A stretch of 64,000 nt of DNA from Eunapius fragilis (GCA_963681505.1 OY811972.1:13620190-13684189); one strand, 5' to 3'. Shown: positions 22,296 through 32,953, counted from the first letter of the stretch. The notes: generated from the sequence alone by a model not told the origin. Numbers and translations: made by a program.

Positions 22296-22896
22296 GCATA
22301 TGTGCCCGCCCAGTGGGGTGCTAGGTAAACAAAGGTTGGAATTCGATAGCTCTCTTATCTTTGGTCGAAAGGCAATATATTCTACCTCAAAGCATTCCAT
22401 TCTACATCTTCCATTTCGTCAATCGTCTCGGGTGTCTAATTGGTCAATATAAGAACAAATCAAGTTACACGTCCGGAATTTGTTTAACCATGCCATGGCG
22501 ACTTTGGCTTAGTGTAAGCGATACCTTATGAAAGGCATTACGTTGTCCCCTAATTGCAGTGCGGCTCTATATAGCTTTTCCCGTTCTTCAGGCATAAATT
22601 ATATAGATTGTACTGATTATCGCATATAGTTCTTTCCACTCTTATAACCACAAAATTGTACGAACTCACGAATTATATTATACGTGCTATTGATGCATCC
22701 TTCTCGGATGGGGTGGGGCTGAGGTGCTGTTGGAACGCGTGACTGGAAAGGAGTTTAAACTGCCCAAGGTTCGCAAGCTAAAACTAATTGTTGTGAGGTA
22801 TTATACAGCCGTGAGAGTAATCAAAAACGTTGCCTTAACTTGATTGTTACATGTACGACGCCATGCAGCTCGGGGAGGTAAAAATGACCGTGAATT

Positions 22897-23163
22897 ATAT
22901 ATGGGACAGTGTCCAGCTAAATCACCCATATGGTACTTTTTCAAAATTTCCAGAACAAGCAAAAGAAAAGTAACGCTCGCATTGAAATGTATGGCTAATT
23001 ATAAATTCAGTGCCTAATAACTTTGTGATGGATAGTCCGATTTAGGATGCGTAAGGACCATTTGACAGAAGCTCATGGGTGTTCAAGGAAAATCAAAAAA
23101 TTTGAAAACTTGAAAAACTAGCCAGAAGGGTGATTCTGCTGGACACTGTCCCATATATATATA
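22897..23163. mobile_element. MITE with ATATATGGGACAGTGTCCAGC ends
   Basis: Terminal inverted repeats of about 28 bp: ATATGGGACAGTGTCCAGC at 22899-22917 against its complement at 23139-23159, with inner AAATCACC / GGTGATT also paired. They flank about 200 bp of unique sequence. The TA-rich ends could reflect a TA target duplication. Confidence 0.75.
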
Positions 23164-23291
23164 ATTATATATAATTCGTTAATGAATGTTAAAAATCCCT
23201 CTTGTGAAATCTATACAGAATTCTTATGCACTGACATGCAGAAGCTTTACGCAAGTGTGCTCACGCAATCATCTAACAACTTAATCTTAAT

Positions 23292-23294
<3 letters not shown>

Positions 23295-23332
<38 letters not shown>

Positions 23333-25130
23333 TACAGCAAATACACACACATACAGCCATTATACATATCACATAACTTATGAGAATTTTTAACCAATAA
23401 ATGGTTCAATGCATGATTGAGTAAAGAGCGGCCCCATCCTCAAAGCCCAGGCCACTTCTCCACTTTACTCTGGAACCCCTTAGGCATAAGCTGGCTGCTC
23501 TGATGATGGCAAATGAAAGCCTTGCTCTGATGTAGCCACATGTTTGTGCATAAGACTTTTTCCATTTGCTTGCAACACATGTGGCCATTCTCTTCAGGAA
23601 GTGCTCTGCTTCCCGGTGAAGGAGTCCATCAACTGAAATCACAAAGGGTGTAAAAGTACCTCTCCGATCTTCAACTGCTTGCCTGTAAATTCTCTTTTTT
23701 TCCTGAGCACCCGATTCAAGAACTGATTCTGGCGAGCGATTGCTGTATGATGGGGCATCTGTATCAATGACCTTGAAGTCAAAGAGCGCCTCTGCCTGAG
23801 GTTGCCAAACACCACGCACCCCCAAATCCAGCCTCAACCCTGAGTCATCCACTTGTGTTTCTGCCTCTCTAACGATTGGCTCTCTGACAACCTGTGTCCA
23901 CACCTGTGCTGCAATATCTCCAACGCAATCTCTGATCTCATTATGTCTCTGGATAACTAGGCCACCAACCTTACAGTCAAGAGCATGTTGCAATGTTAAT
24001 GAGGCTCCACAACCATCACACTTTGAAGGAAGGTCTGTCGGGTCACGCATATAGCGAACCGCTAACCCATCTCTAAATTGAGCTGGAGACAGGTCAAAGT
24101 GACAAGTAGCGATTGGAAGGACAGATAACCATGCCGATGTTTTGCCGGAGATAGCTCTTTTAATGGCTCTTTTTCGCCTTGATGTGAACTGCATTAAAAT
24201 ACTGTCAAGTGCAGATTGGTAAGTCTGTTCCTTGGTGGTAACATGGTGTTTTCTAGCATCCCAAAGAGTATCTAAATGTTGTACTGGATCAAAGACATCA
24301 ACTCCTTTCACTGCTTCAACTAACACTTTAGTTCCTTGTCTGGATGTCTGGTAAGCTAAAGTTGCTGTATTAGTGGGGTCAAAAATCCCTAGTCCTGCTA
24401 GAGATGTTGGTAAAGCAAACAAAGCCTCCTCTGCTTCAGTGACACCTGCACCAAGCATAGCTGGAAAGAATTGCTTCTTGATTTTCTCATTTAGTGGTGT
24501 AAAAGCATCTGCACAGTCTGGTACAACTCTCTGGAGGAAGTCCCATTCACACTGCAAAGACTTTGTCAAAGATGCAAATGCAGCCTGGGGTGCCTTGATA
24601 GCAGCTTTGGACAATTTATCCACACAGTCTACCCAAACATCAACCTTTTCTCTGACAAATTGCACACAAAATTCCCTTTCACCAACCACACCTCCAAGAA
24701 AGCGATGTCCAGTAACGACTTTCACTCCCACATTTTGAAAGGCACTCTTGGCAATTTCCACATACTTCGATGCTACTACCACTACACTCTTAGTGGGTTC
24801 TGGGAAATAACCATAAGTAGGACCTCGTTCGATTAGACGATCCAGCCAGGAATGGATTGAATTCAATGGTCCTGCACATGCAGAATCATCAGCATACCAG
24901 CTCTGTTGATATTGCTCTCTGCAGCGAAGAGAGTTCACCAGTGGCATCATTGCTACAGCATATAGTAACATGGACAAAGGGTCACCCTGTGTTACTCCCT
25001 CTCTGCTGTAAAGGAATTCCTCAGAATTCCGTAACAGCAACACAGCAAAACCTCTGTATGTGTTGAAAAGAAACCTACTGCATCTAGGCTTTCTCCCTAC
25101 ATGCGTCATATACCTAATATGATAATTAAC
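23295..25130 (-). mobile_element. 5'-truncated non-LTR retrotransposon with restriction-like endonuclease
   Basis: On the minus strand an intact ORF (25109-23406) is followed by about 78 bp of 3' UTR and a 33-nt poly(A) tail (T run at 23295-23327 on the plus strand). The 5' limit is uncertain: the RT begins at about the B/C motif region, so the upstream fingers and any N-terminal zinc fingers are missing. No target duplication was identified. Confidence 0.75.
23406..25109 (-). CDS. R2-superclade reverse transcriptase with C-terminal zinc knuckle and endonuclease
   Basis: 567 codons, uninterrupted. Residues 36-50 carry GVTQGDPLSMLLY, and residues 71-78 WYADDSAC, the catalytic YADD of reverse transcriptase. 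A C-terminal CX2CX7HX3C knuckle is at 364-379. It is followed by RHN at 388-390 and a PD-(D/E)XK-like stretch (LRLDLG at 425, FDFKV at 443), as in elements that use a restriction-like endonuclease (R2, NeSL, CRE groups). The frame lacks the N-terminal third of a complete element, so it is probably a truncated insertion, although the intact frame argues that it is recent. Assignment to a named clade is not possible by eye. Confidence 0.75.
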   Translation of the reverse strand: MTHVGRKPRCSRFLFNTYRGFAVLLLRNSEEFLYSREGVTQGDPLSMLLYAVAMMPLVNSLRCREQYQQSWYADDSACAGPLNSIHSWLDRLIERGPTYGYFPEPTKSVVVVASKYVEIAKSAFQNVGVKVVTGHRFLGGVVGEREFCVQFVREKVDVWVDCVDKLSKAAIKAPQAAFASLTKSLQCEWDFLQRVVPDCADAFTPLNEKIKKQFFPAMLGAGVTEAEEALFALPTSLAGLGIFDPTNTATLAYQTSRQGTKVLVEAVKGVDVFDPVQHLDTLWDARKHHVTTKEQTYQSALDSILMQFTSRRKRAIKRAISGKTSAWLSVLPIATCHFDLSPAQFRDGLAVRYMRDPTDLPSKCDGCGASLTLQHALDCKVGGLVIQRHNEIRDCVGDIAAQVWTQVVREPIVREAETQVDDSGLRLDLGVRGVWQPQAEALFDFKVIDTDAPSYSNRSPESVLESGAQEKKRIYRQAVEDRRGTFTPFVISVDGLLHREAEHFLKRMATCVASKWKKSYAQTCGYIRARLSFAIIRAASLCLRGSRVKWRSGLGFEDGAALYSIMH

Positions 25131-25279
25131 AGAACGCGCTGCATGGGAATATAAATTTTAATCGACATTTATCATACTGCTGGATTCCTATAGACCATTT
25201 TCATGTGTCACAAGATAATTAACTAGATCACGTGTAATACCGGTGGCGGCCATCTTGTGCACAGGAAGTGATTGTAACT

Positions 25280-25435
25280 ATGGTATTGTGTGCAGTAATT
25301 GGGTTTTACAAGCGTTCCGACCGTGACAAAGATGTCTCGTTCAATCGAATACCTGCTGTTATTAACCACATTAGAGGTGAGCGTGAACGGGAGCTCAGTG
25401 AACGACGAAGAGACGGCTTCCTTGCTGCTCTTTGA
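25280..25435 (+). pseudogene. THAP zinc-finger domain remnant
   Basis: 51 codons from ATG at 25280 to TGA at 25433. It reads as the N-terminus of a THAP domain: MVLCAVIG, then DVSFNRIPAV, GERERELSERRRDGFLAAL. The second zinc cysteine is replaced by Phe (IGF instead of GC) and a TGA interrupts the domain before its AVPTIF-type end. It starts about 30 bp inside the inner edge of the left inverted repeat, as expected for the start of a transposase gene. Confidence 0.7.
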
Positions 25436-25469
25436 AGGCAAGACATTATAAAGACGACGCTAGCAAATA

Positions 25470-25649
25470 TCTACCCTCGATAGTGTCCGCGTCGATACAG
25501 TCCATCCGCGATTATGTCCGCTATTTTTCTCTTGCCAACCAACCTTCGTAAGCTAAACTTCGCATCGTTACTATCCGTTATTTGTCCTACAGTCCGCTCA
25601 GTACATTTTTGGGGTTCCCGTAGCCCGGACTATGTATATCGAGGGTAGA
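25470..25649. mobile_element. 180-bp MITE nested in the THAP element
   Basis: The ends TCTACCCTCGATAGTGTCCG and CGGACTATGTATATCGAGGGTAGA are inverted repeats of each other. The interior contains several TGTCC-type and GTCCG repeats. The insertion lies directly behind the broken THAP frame. Confidence 0.75.
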
Positions 25650-26949
25650 CTGCATGTTCCATGCATTTTTTATCGGGAAAGCCTGCTGCCCAGTATGACG
25701 AGTTAAACCCAGATTGGGTACCGTTATCTTTTATTAGTTTCCTCCATTAAGGAGCTCTTGAACGGCACCCTGGCAATGGGAATAGGGGGAGCGGCTCAAC
25801 CGAGTAAAATTACTGGCGGCAATGGAGGGCCCGTAGTCTCCTTTTAGTCATCTTCATGCATAGGGGCTTTGGGAGGTTGGCCTGGAGTAGGGGAGAGGCT
25901 TCTTGCCAGTTCTCGTTCAACCTCCTTTGCTTTAACCATGTCATCTATGGGTAGGGATGGGACAATCAGTGAACCGATTTTTCTCTTTTTTGACGGCTGA
26001 TTGCTCTCTTCTTATTCAGAGCTCGATAGCCCTTTACCTTTATTGTCTGACATGACGTCAGCCCAGCTTTTCTGAGACTCCATCAACTTTAATGGATGCA
26101 TGTGGACAAACGCAAATTTGTAAATGCTCTGACTTAATAGCCATTACATCAAACCCTACGCGTTTCGTGGGGCCATGTGCCTCGCTACTCATCAGGGGTT
26201 TTGCATTCATCATATTATTATGCGTTTTGACAGCACCCGCCTATATATATCAGTACACGCCAAGCGCTAAGCTTAATAGCTTAATTTCAACATCTGAATG
26301 AGGCTATTTATTACCACAATGTATGGGTAATTATTTGAAGGTATATACCACTATGGGTATGTATACTACGGTCCTTATGGATCATTTTCCGCTCGGGTAG
26401 GGTCAGTGGTTGTAACTTATTTGCACTTCTCTTCGGAACCCAAAATCAAAATCAAATCAAAATCAACCGTTAATGATGGCAATATAGTGTTGACGTATCG
26501 TGCCTTAGCATCAGGGTCCAAGTTTTGAAAGAAACTGAAGCGGAATTAGACATCATCGCATGTGGTCTTGCGCCAGCTGTGCACCAAGATGGCGGCTTAC
26601 GTCATTTTTAATGTAACGTGGTCACATGATGAAAAAGGTCTATGTATATGGCACCTACTCCCGTAGGTTCCGATAATATAATTGCGCGAATTTAGACCTT
26701 ATTGATCACATGCTGTAAACCACGGCGGATCGCGTATAAAATTATACAGTACGGCGCTGACGCGTTCATGTATATGGCAGATTACGGAGTCGTCACGTGC
26801 ATGGTACACGATAAAGGGACATGTAATAATACGTGTTTATTCATACATGTAGTAAAAAGGAAAAGAATCCATGCAAACGCATCATGCATGCCTAACAAGG
26901 TTAAAATTGTACGATTAGTCCTCTTCTCCATCTTCGCCGACAGGATCGG

Positions 26950-28060
26950 CTACTGCTCTAATGTATAGCTTGCTTGAGTCCTTCTTACATACATGCCTGT
27001 ACCAAAAGCGACAGCAGCGGCAGCAACACAGAACAGAGAAACAACAGCAATAATGGTGATGTAATACTTCACAAGTCCTGTATATAGCGATTAAAATGCA
27101 GGTATGAAGAATCGAACTATGTAATTAATACATACAGCTCGCGAGCTTATTTGAACTCTGCATGTAGTATCCCTGTATAGTGCGAACAAAATTATCTTAT
27201 AAATACACATGGAAGACTGTATCCACTCACAGCTCACGCGACGCTGAATTGAAACAATGCGGGCGCGCAACTAAACCAATATACACAGCTTAGAAAATGA
27301 CGCGTACCGACTGTATTAATATTATACATAATTATAGTTATAATTGTATATTTATTAATTCGGCTCATGCATTAATTGCTCGCACAGCGTATAACCGGCT
27401 ACACATGCATGCAAGTACAATGAGTGAGTGCATGGACGAACCGTTTGCCACGTCGAACTCCGTGGAAGGTTCCAATAGAACAGAAGCGCTCGCTTGTGTA
27501 GGAAGCAAATGGAACTTGCTCAATGAAAGCGCTATTGATGGCGATGCTGACGGAGAAACATAATTAAGCTGCTGACTACTGGGTGAGATGCTGTAACGCA
27601 GCTCTAACATTGTCGTACAGTTCTGGCCATGACAGTTGCAATAGAAATAGCTCTGCTTAGCCGTTGTCGCACCTTCTCCGATGCAATCGCGACTGCTGGC
27701 GCTGTCGTCGCACGAACTCTGTGACGAAAGAGGAATGCAGAGAGACGAATGAGTGTATTGGCCAGTCGAGTGCGAGTGGATGTACACTCCAGAGCATATC
27801 TCGCAGTTTTTGCATTGGGCAATGGTGCAATTTGAAAAGTCAGCCGAACAGCGCATCTCCGGGGTACCGTCAGTTAAGGAGTTTCCGACGGCGCACGTAG
27901 CTGGAACGGAGGTGCACGTGATGCAGCTCTCGGCCCTGCAGTCCCGGATCCGCGCGAAGCTATTCGGACTTAACCCGCAGCCGCTGGAATCGTCGGGCAG
28001 AACGGCTGCGCAGGTTTCAAGCAGGAACGCCACAATGACCAGCAGCCGCGCTATCTTCAT
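26950..28060 (-). CDS. Ly6-like cysteine-rich single-pass membrane protein, paralogue 5
   Basis: The most divergent paralogue. The ATG at 28060 starts a clear signal peptide (MKIARLLVIVAFLLETCAA) in the same exon as the ectodomain; an upstream in-frame ATG at 28111 would spoil it and lies near the predicted transcription start. The ectodomain keeps ESCITCTSVPATC, the C-x-C-HGQNCT ending and most of the family cysteines. I propose a donor at 27442/27441 (AACG|GTTCGT, phase 1) joined to 27077-26950, which encodes a helix (YYITIIAVVSLFCVAAAAVAF) and a tail of about 17 residues ending TLEQ, for 248 residues. The donor is not a strong match. Read-through would give a shorter hydrophobic end instead. 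Confidence 0.65.
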
Positions 28061-28136
28061 TGCCCAAGCCGAATTTCTGATTCCTGTATGGGGAAATACA
28101 CCATGTGGCATTTTTGATATTGATATACGCTATAAA

Positions 28137-28146
28137 CTTTTATAGC
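28137..28146 (-). promoter_or_regulatory. TATA box of paralogue 5
   Basis: GCTATAAAAG on the minus strand, 77 bp upstream of the ATG at 28060, predicting initiation near 28110. This favours the second Met as start codon. Confidence 0.6.
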
Positions 28147-29211
28147 AACGAGTTAAGAAATTATATATAGAGCCGCTTGATGCATGTTACTGTATATACT
28201 CTTATTAATTGCACTTTACTTTGTTATACTGATCGGAAATTAGGGAAGTTGGCACGGAACATGTATTGAAGCAGCATCATCGCCTCAACCGCCAAAGCAT
28301 TCTCGTCTCTAGTCTGGCAAGTACAGAAATGAAGCTATGCAAATCAGCACGTGCAGCAAAAGCCCTTGCCAAATGAGACATATACATGGAACGAAGTCAC
28401 AGAGACGCAAAATACAATTTTATGCATGATTCAAATGGTGTCATTAGCTTGTAAGGATGGCCCTGCATGGTGTTTGCTTGCACAAGCGTGATGCCGAGCC
28501 TGCCATATATAGAACTCCCAAAACTTGGGATTTGCTGCGTGCATGCATATTATGAGATGGCTACACGCATGACTACTGATACGCTACCATATATATTTGC
28601 TTGTAAACTTTATCTCTTCAAACGCTCCCGGTTTTAAAGCCTCTGCGAGCAAAGTATACTGTGCACTAATGCCATCCTATCTGATTCTTGTGAACACCAA
28701 ATAAAAATATGTGATTGGTTGTTTTGTTTTATTCAAAAAAGAGAGATATTCGCAAATACCTATCCGTTCGAATACCAAAGTGATATACTATAAAATCGAT
28801 TGTTAAATATTATATGCCCGATAATATCAGTTTCTCCATTTGGAGGTACTTCGGTATCCGTCAATTGGAATTGAAAATTCAGTCGCTTATTATTCAAATA
28901 TAATTTTAGATGCAGTATCCGTGGATATCTGGGTAAAATTATAAATTGTGTATCTCGTTATTCGTTCGACCAGCTAGTGGATGATTTGGGCAGTGGCACA
29001 TGATACAATCATATATCTACCATGATACCATCGCCTTCGTCGGCGCAAGTTCAGCTTCTGCACACGATTGCTAGCCTTAATTATCAAAAGTGTGCATGGG
29101 CATTGGCTGAAGGTCCCTCACATGTAACCAATGAAGATGATTTTTGCCGTATCAGGGCCGGTGTCACAGGAAAAATGGAATCCCTGAAAAATTTGCACCC
29201 CCGTGCCTTTT
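28147..29211. other. No gene recognised
   Basis: AT-rich intergenic sequence. Short frames near 29022-29285 translate the following tandem repeat. Confidence 0.45.
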
Positions 29212-29392
29212 TTCCTAGGAATTTTGGCACACCCACTCCAATTTTGGAAACTGAGCATCCCTTTAGGAAAATAGGCATCCCTTAGCATAGCCATTTTCCC
29301 GGCGGCCTAGAATTTTTGGCACCCCACTCCAATTTTCCTAGGAAACTCAGCATCCCTATAAGGAAAATAGGCATCCCTTAGCATAGCCATTT
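29212..29392. repeat. Two-copy tandem repeat, about 94-bp period
   Basis: Units 29212-29294 and 29306-29392 share TTGGCACNCCACTCCAATTTT, GAGCATCCCT and ATAGGCATCCCTTAGCATAG. It lies about 90 bp before the GMR1-like insertion. Confidence 0.8.
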
Positions 29393-29485
29393 CTCCTAGC
29401 AATTTTGGAACACCCTCGGATTCCTTAATACAATAATGGAATCTAGAATACTATTCACTGGCCTTCTGGCATGTAAGAAAGCGGA

Positions 29486-29754
29486 TGTGGAAGCCCAGTC
29501 TTCCATGGAGGTGAATGAGACGATTCACACGCTGAATGTCGGGCGGGAGCGACCCCTATTCAAGTGATTCAGAACATTATTGTTGGTGTGCATAGTTTAT
29601 GTTGTTGTTACGCACTCACCATAGAGAGGTGTAAGGTTCTCAACCTTAGTCGCGTATAAATATGTACACGCTGTGCAATTGAGAGGAGAATAAGTCGAAG
29701 TATCCTTGGCGTAATACGGCGAGCGTCGTTGGCGCGATAACGGACTCTATCACA
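29486..29754 (+). repeat. 5' LTR of GMR1-like element
   Basis: 269 bp, TG...CA. It differs from the 3' LTR by two substitutions and one 3-bp (GTT) length change. TATAAATA at about 29656 may be the promoter box. Confidence 0.9.
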
Positions 29755-29755
29755 T

Positions 29756-29776
29756 TTGGTGGCAGCGGTGGGATCC
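29756..29776 (+). other. Primer binding site, complementary to tRNA-Leu 3' end
   Basis: TGGTGGCAGCGGTGGGAT lies 1-2 nt after the LTR. It matches the complement of the 3' terminus of animal tRNA-Leu (AAG-type, ending CCCACCGCTGCC plus CCA) as I know that sequence. Confidence 0.65.
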
Positions 29777-29837
29777 GATCAGTCGAACAGTTGGTTGACA
29801 ATACCACGCGGATCCCAATATTATCATTGAACGGTGG

Positions 29838-31835
29838 ATGACCACGCGTTCCGGTAAAGAATATAAAAGTCCGACGATAGCAGAGGGTATGGAAGAAATT
29901 CTCAAGGCGCTTATGGAAGACCGCCGCCGGTACGAAGAGGACGAGCGAGCGCGACGTAAGGAGGAGGCGGAAGAGCAGGCGCGACGGGTGCAGGAAGAGC
30001 GACAGCGACGTGAAGAAATAGAGCAAGCGCGACGTAAGGAGGAAGCCGGCGAGCGAGCGCGGCTGGAGGAAGAGCGGAAGATACGGGAGCAACAATTCGT
30101 GGTGGAACGTAGGGAGATGCAGGAGCGCATGGAGGCACTAGTCAGACTAGTGAAAACTCCGACTGAGACGCCAGGAGGATCTAAGAACCCAGTGGGGTTA
30201 AGTGTGAAGCTGGCCCCCCTTTCCGAGAAGGATGACATTGAGGCGTATCTGGTCACATTTGAAAGAATAATGACGGCTCAGAAGGTTGATAAAGGCCGAT
30301 GGTCGCAATTCTTGACACCGCAGTTAACAGGTAGGGCCCAGTTGGCATTTGCGGCTCTCCCGTCAGAAAGCGCTGCCGACTACGACGCTATCAAGGCTGC
30401 GGTACTGGCGAGGTATGATATTAACGAGGAAGCCTATCGGAAGAGGTTTCGCTCTTCAACACGGAGTGAGGGTGAAACTAATCGTGAGGTTGCGGTTCGG
30501 CTGATGGATTTACTCCAGAAATGGACGAAGACGTGTAAGACAGTCGATGACGTGCAGCAGTTTATTGGAAAGGAGCAGTTCTTGGAAACGCTGAGTAACC
30601 CCGAGCAGAAACTTTGGGTGATGGAGAAGAAACCAAAAACGAGTATCGCAGCAGGCGAACTGGCGGATGAATACGAGCAGGCGAGGCAGCCTGGCTTACA
30701 GAAGGCGCGGTATGGTCATCAGGTGGGTACCCAGAAACCCATGAGCCAAACCAATTCAACGCCAAGGTGCGATTTTTGCGGCTTGCTTGGTCACATGGAT
30801 AAGGAGTGTCGCAAGAAGGCAAGCACGAGCAAAGGAGGTGCAGAAAAGGCAAGACTAAGGTGCTTCAACTGCAAGAAGCAGGGGCACGTATCTCGAGAAT
30901 GCCCTGAAAAAGTGTTGATGTGTTTCGAAGATGCCGATATTACACAGTCGGGACCATGGGTAGCAGGTTTAGTGGAGGGACGGAAAGTGTCCCGAATACT
31001 GTTGGACACCGGTTGTACCCGAACAATGGTGAGGCAACAGTGGGTTCCCGCCGAGAAGATCATAGACGGGAAGATGGTGTCCATTCGTTGTGCTCACGGA
31101 GACACTAAGCTGTACAACCTAGCGGACATGACCCTACGCATACGAGGAGTCCCAGTTAAGGTCGAGGCGGCAGTGGCCGAACGTTTACCAGTTGACGTGA
31201 TACTGGGGACAGACGTTCCCGAGTTGGGCAACCTAATAAGGGATCAGACTACAAAGAGAGACAAGGCTAAGCCGGCGTGGCCTCGACAAGAAGACGTAAT
31301 GGTGGTGCTAACAAGAGCACGAGCCAGACAGCAGCTAGAAGAAGAAATGGTTCGAAGGGCACGGCAGGAACGGTCAGGAGTACGGCCAAACGCTATTCCA
31401 GAGGATGGCCAGGAACAGTTACGTTTGGCCGGGAAAATAGCAGAAGGGCAACGACACGAGGCTACCAACGTCGAAGCGGCGATTGGTCCAGCTAAGCGGC
31501 CGGACAGTACGGACCTGAACCAGATCGTGTTGACCCCAGATGCTCGAAACGAGGTACCAGGAGAAAAGGGCCTCAACATATCGTCAAGGGATCTTGGTCG
31601 TTCACAGCAGTGTGATCCATCGCTCCGGGTAGTGTGGGAGAAGGCTGAACAGTCTAACGGCCCTAATGTGGAGTTCTTCAAGAGAGATAGATGGCCTGCT
31701 TTATCGGAGATGGAGACCTCCAGGACGCAGCGAGGAATACGAGTGGGAGCAACTGGTCTTGCCGAAGCAGTGCAGGAAAACAGTGTTAGAGTTGGCCCAC
31801 GATATTCCTATGGCTGGTCATCAAGGCCGGGATAA
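29838..31835 (+). CDS. gag-protease of GMR1-like element (frame runs into a shifted integrase start)
   Basis: 665-codon frame. Residues about 18-110 form a highly charged coiled coil (repeated RRKEEAEE-type heptads). Residues about 125-280 resemble the SCAN-like capsid domain of GMR1 elements (IEAYLVTFERIM, RAQLAFAALP, YRKRFRS). Two CCHC knuckles are coded at about 30768-30811 (CDFCGLLGHMDKEC) and 30861-30902 (CFNCKKQGHVSREC). The aspartic protease has LLDTGCTRTMV and later VILGTD. From about 31679 the frame leaves the integrase reading frame after EFFKRD, so the last about 50 residues are out-of-frame read-through. Confidence 0.85.
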   Translation: MTTRSGKEYKSPTIAEGMEEILKALMEDRRRYEEDERARRKEEAEEQARRVQEERQRREEIEQARRKEEAGERARLEEERKIREQQFVVERREMQERMEALVRLVKTPTETPGGSKNPVGLSVKLAPLSEKDDIEAYLVTFERIMTAQKVDKGRWSQFLTPQLTGRAQLAFAALPSESAADYDAIKAAVLARYDINEEAYRKRFRSSTRSEGETNREVAVRLMDLLQKWTKTCKTVDDVQQFIGKEQFLETLSNPEQKLWVMEKKPKTSIAAGELADEYEQARQPGLQKARYGHQVGTQKPMSQTNSTPRCDFCGLLGHMDKECRKKASTSKGGAEKARLRCFNCKKQGHVSRECPEKVLMCFEDADITQSGPWVAGLVEGRKVSRILLDTGCTRTMVRQQWVPAEKIIDGKMVSIRCAHGDTKLYNLADMTLRIRGVPVKVEAAVAERLPVDVILGTDVPELGNLIRDQTTKRDKAKPAWPRQEDVMVVLTRARARQQLEEEMVRRARQERSGVRPNAIPEDGQEQLRLAGKIAEGQRHEATNVEAAIGPAKRPDSTDLNQIVLTPDARNEVPGEKGLNISSRDLGRSQQCDPSLRVVWEKAEQSNGPNVEFFKRDRWPALSEMETSRTQRGIRVGATGLAEAVQENSVRVGPRYSYGWSSRPG

Positions 31836-32932
31836 GACAAGGCAGCGTATTCTACGCAGGTTTTATTGGCCGTCCTTATTCAAGGATACGGAAATGTATT
31901 GCAAGAGTTGCCGGGTTTGTCAGAAGTCATCTAAGCGAGGGGTAAAGCCAGCTCCGTTGGTACCACTACCGGTCATATATATCGGAACCATTCAGCAGAG
32001 TGGCCATGGACGTAGTGGGTCCCCTTCCTCGCAACCAAGCGGGAAATCGTTATATTCTGGTGGTGTGCGATTATGCTACGCGCTACCCCGAAGCCATACC
32101 ACTGAGAGCCATCGACGCGGAACATATCGCGGAAGAACTAATCAAGTTATTCGCTAGAGTGGGAGTGCCTAAAGAAATCCTCACGGATCAAGGCAGTAAC
32201 TTCATGTCACAGCTGCTGGCGGAATTGTACCGACTGCTGGGGGTTAAGGCGATCCGAACTAGTCCCTACCACCCTCAGACGGATGGTCTCGTCGAGCGGT
32301 TCAATCAAACGTTGAAGGGAATGCTGAGGAAGACGGCACATGACGGAGGAAAATACTGGGACAAGCAAATCCCATAATTGCTATTTGCGTACCGCGAGGT
32401 GCCACAATCTTCTACAGGGTTTTCCCCATTCGAGCTATTGTATGGTCGAGATGTGAGAGGCCCCTTAGACATCCTACGTGAGACGTGGGAAGCGAGCCCC
32501 AAGAGTGAGGAAACGGTTGTTAGCCATGTATTGGAGACGCAGCGACGGTTGAAGGAGATGGCCGACATAGTAGAAGAGAACCTAGTGATACGGCAGGGAG
32601 CACAGAAACAGTGGTACGACAAGAGGGCACGTTTGAGGGAATTCAAATCCGGAGATCCAGTTTTAGTATTGTTACCTACGACGACAGACAAGCTTACAGC
32701 TCAGTGGCAAGGATCTTATCAAGTGCTAGAACGGAAGGGCAAGGTGACCTATTCGGTTGATATGCACGACAAAAGGAAACGAACGAGAGTCTTCCATGTG
32801 AACATGCTGAAGGCATTTCAGGTGCGTTCGGAGGAGACATGTTTTTTGGAGGAAGTTTTACAGGAAGGAGTAGACGAAATTCCAGCATGGAAGGATGATA
32901 TGGTGGGCGAGGCGAGTTTCGGTGAACAGTAA
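31666..32932 (+). pseudogene. Integrase of GMR1-like element, broken
   Basis: The zinc-binding HHCC segment (AHDIPMAGHQG ... CKSCRVCQ) is in one frame to about 31975, where a TATATA stretch shifts it. The catalytic core follows with Asp at 32009 (AMDVVGPL), Asp at 32186 (LTDQGSNF) and Glu at 32294 (GLVERFNQ). An in-frame TAA at 32375 interrupts the core end. The C-terminal module follows (LTAQWQGSYQVLERKG, then VFHVNMLKAF), ending at a TAA at 32930 in the same frame as the RT. No chromodomain is evident. Confidence 0.85.
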
Positions 32933-32953
32933 AGTCCTGACCAAACCTTACAG

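Larger units (their letters stand above)
25190..26643. mobile_element. THAP-bearing DNA transposon relic
   Basis: The first about 78 bp (from ATAGACC at 25190, through TTTTCAT, to GCCATCTTGTGCACA) is repeated inverted and imperfectly at the far end (from TGTGCACCAAGATGGC at 26578 to GGTCTAT at 26643). Inside lies a degraded THAP domain and a nested MITE. The remainder of about 1 kb has no transposase frame. THAP domains occur in P-element and Kolobok transposases, so one of these groups is likely; no target duplication was resolved. Confidence 0.6.

Noticed and set aside
1639-28060. Receptors being TGF-beta family type II receptors
   Set aside because: The cysteine ending is suggestive, but no GS box or kinase exon follows any of the five helices; tails end within about 14-40 residues.
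28061-28111. Upstream in-frame ATG of paralogue 5 as the start
   Set aside because: It would add 17 polar residues before a good signal peptide and coincides with the transcription start predicted from the TATA box.
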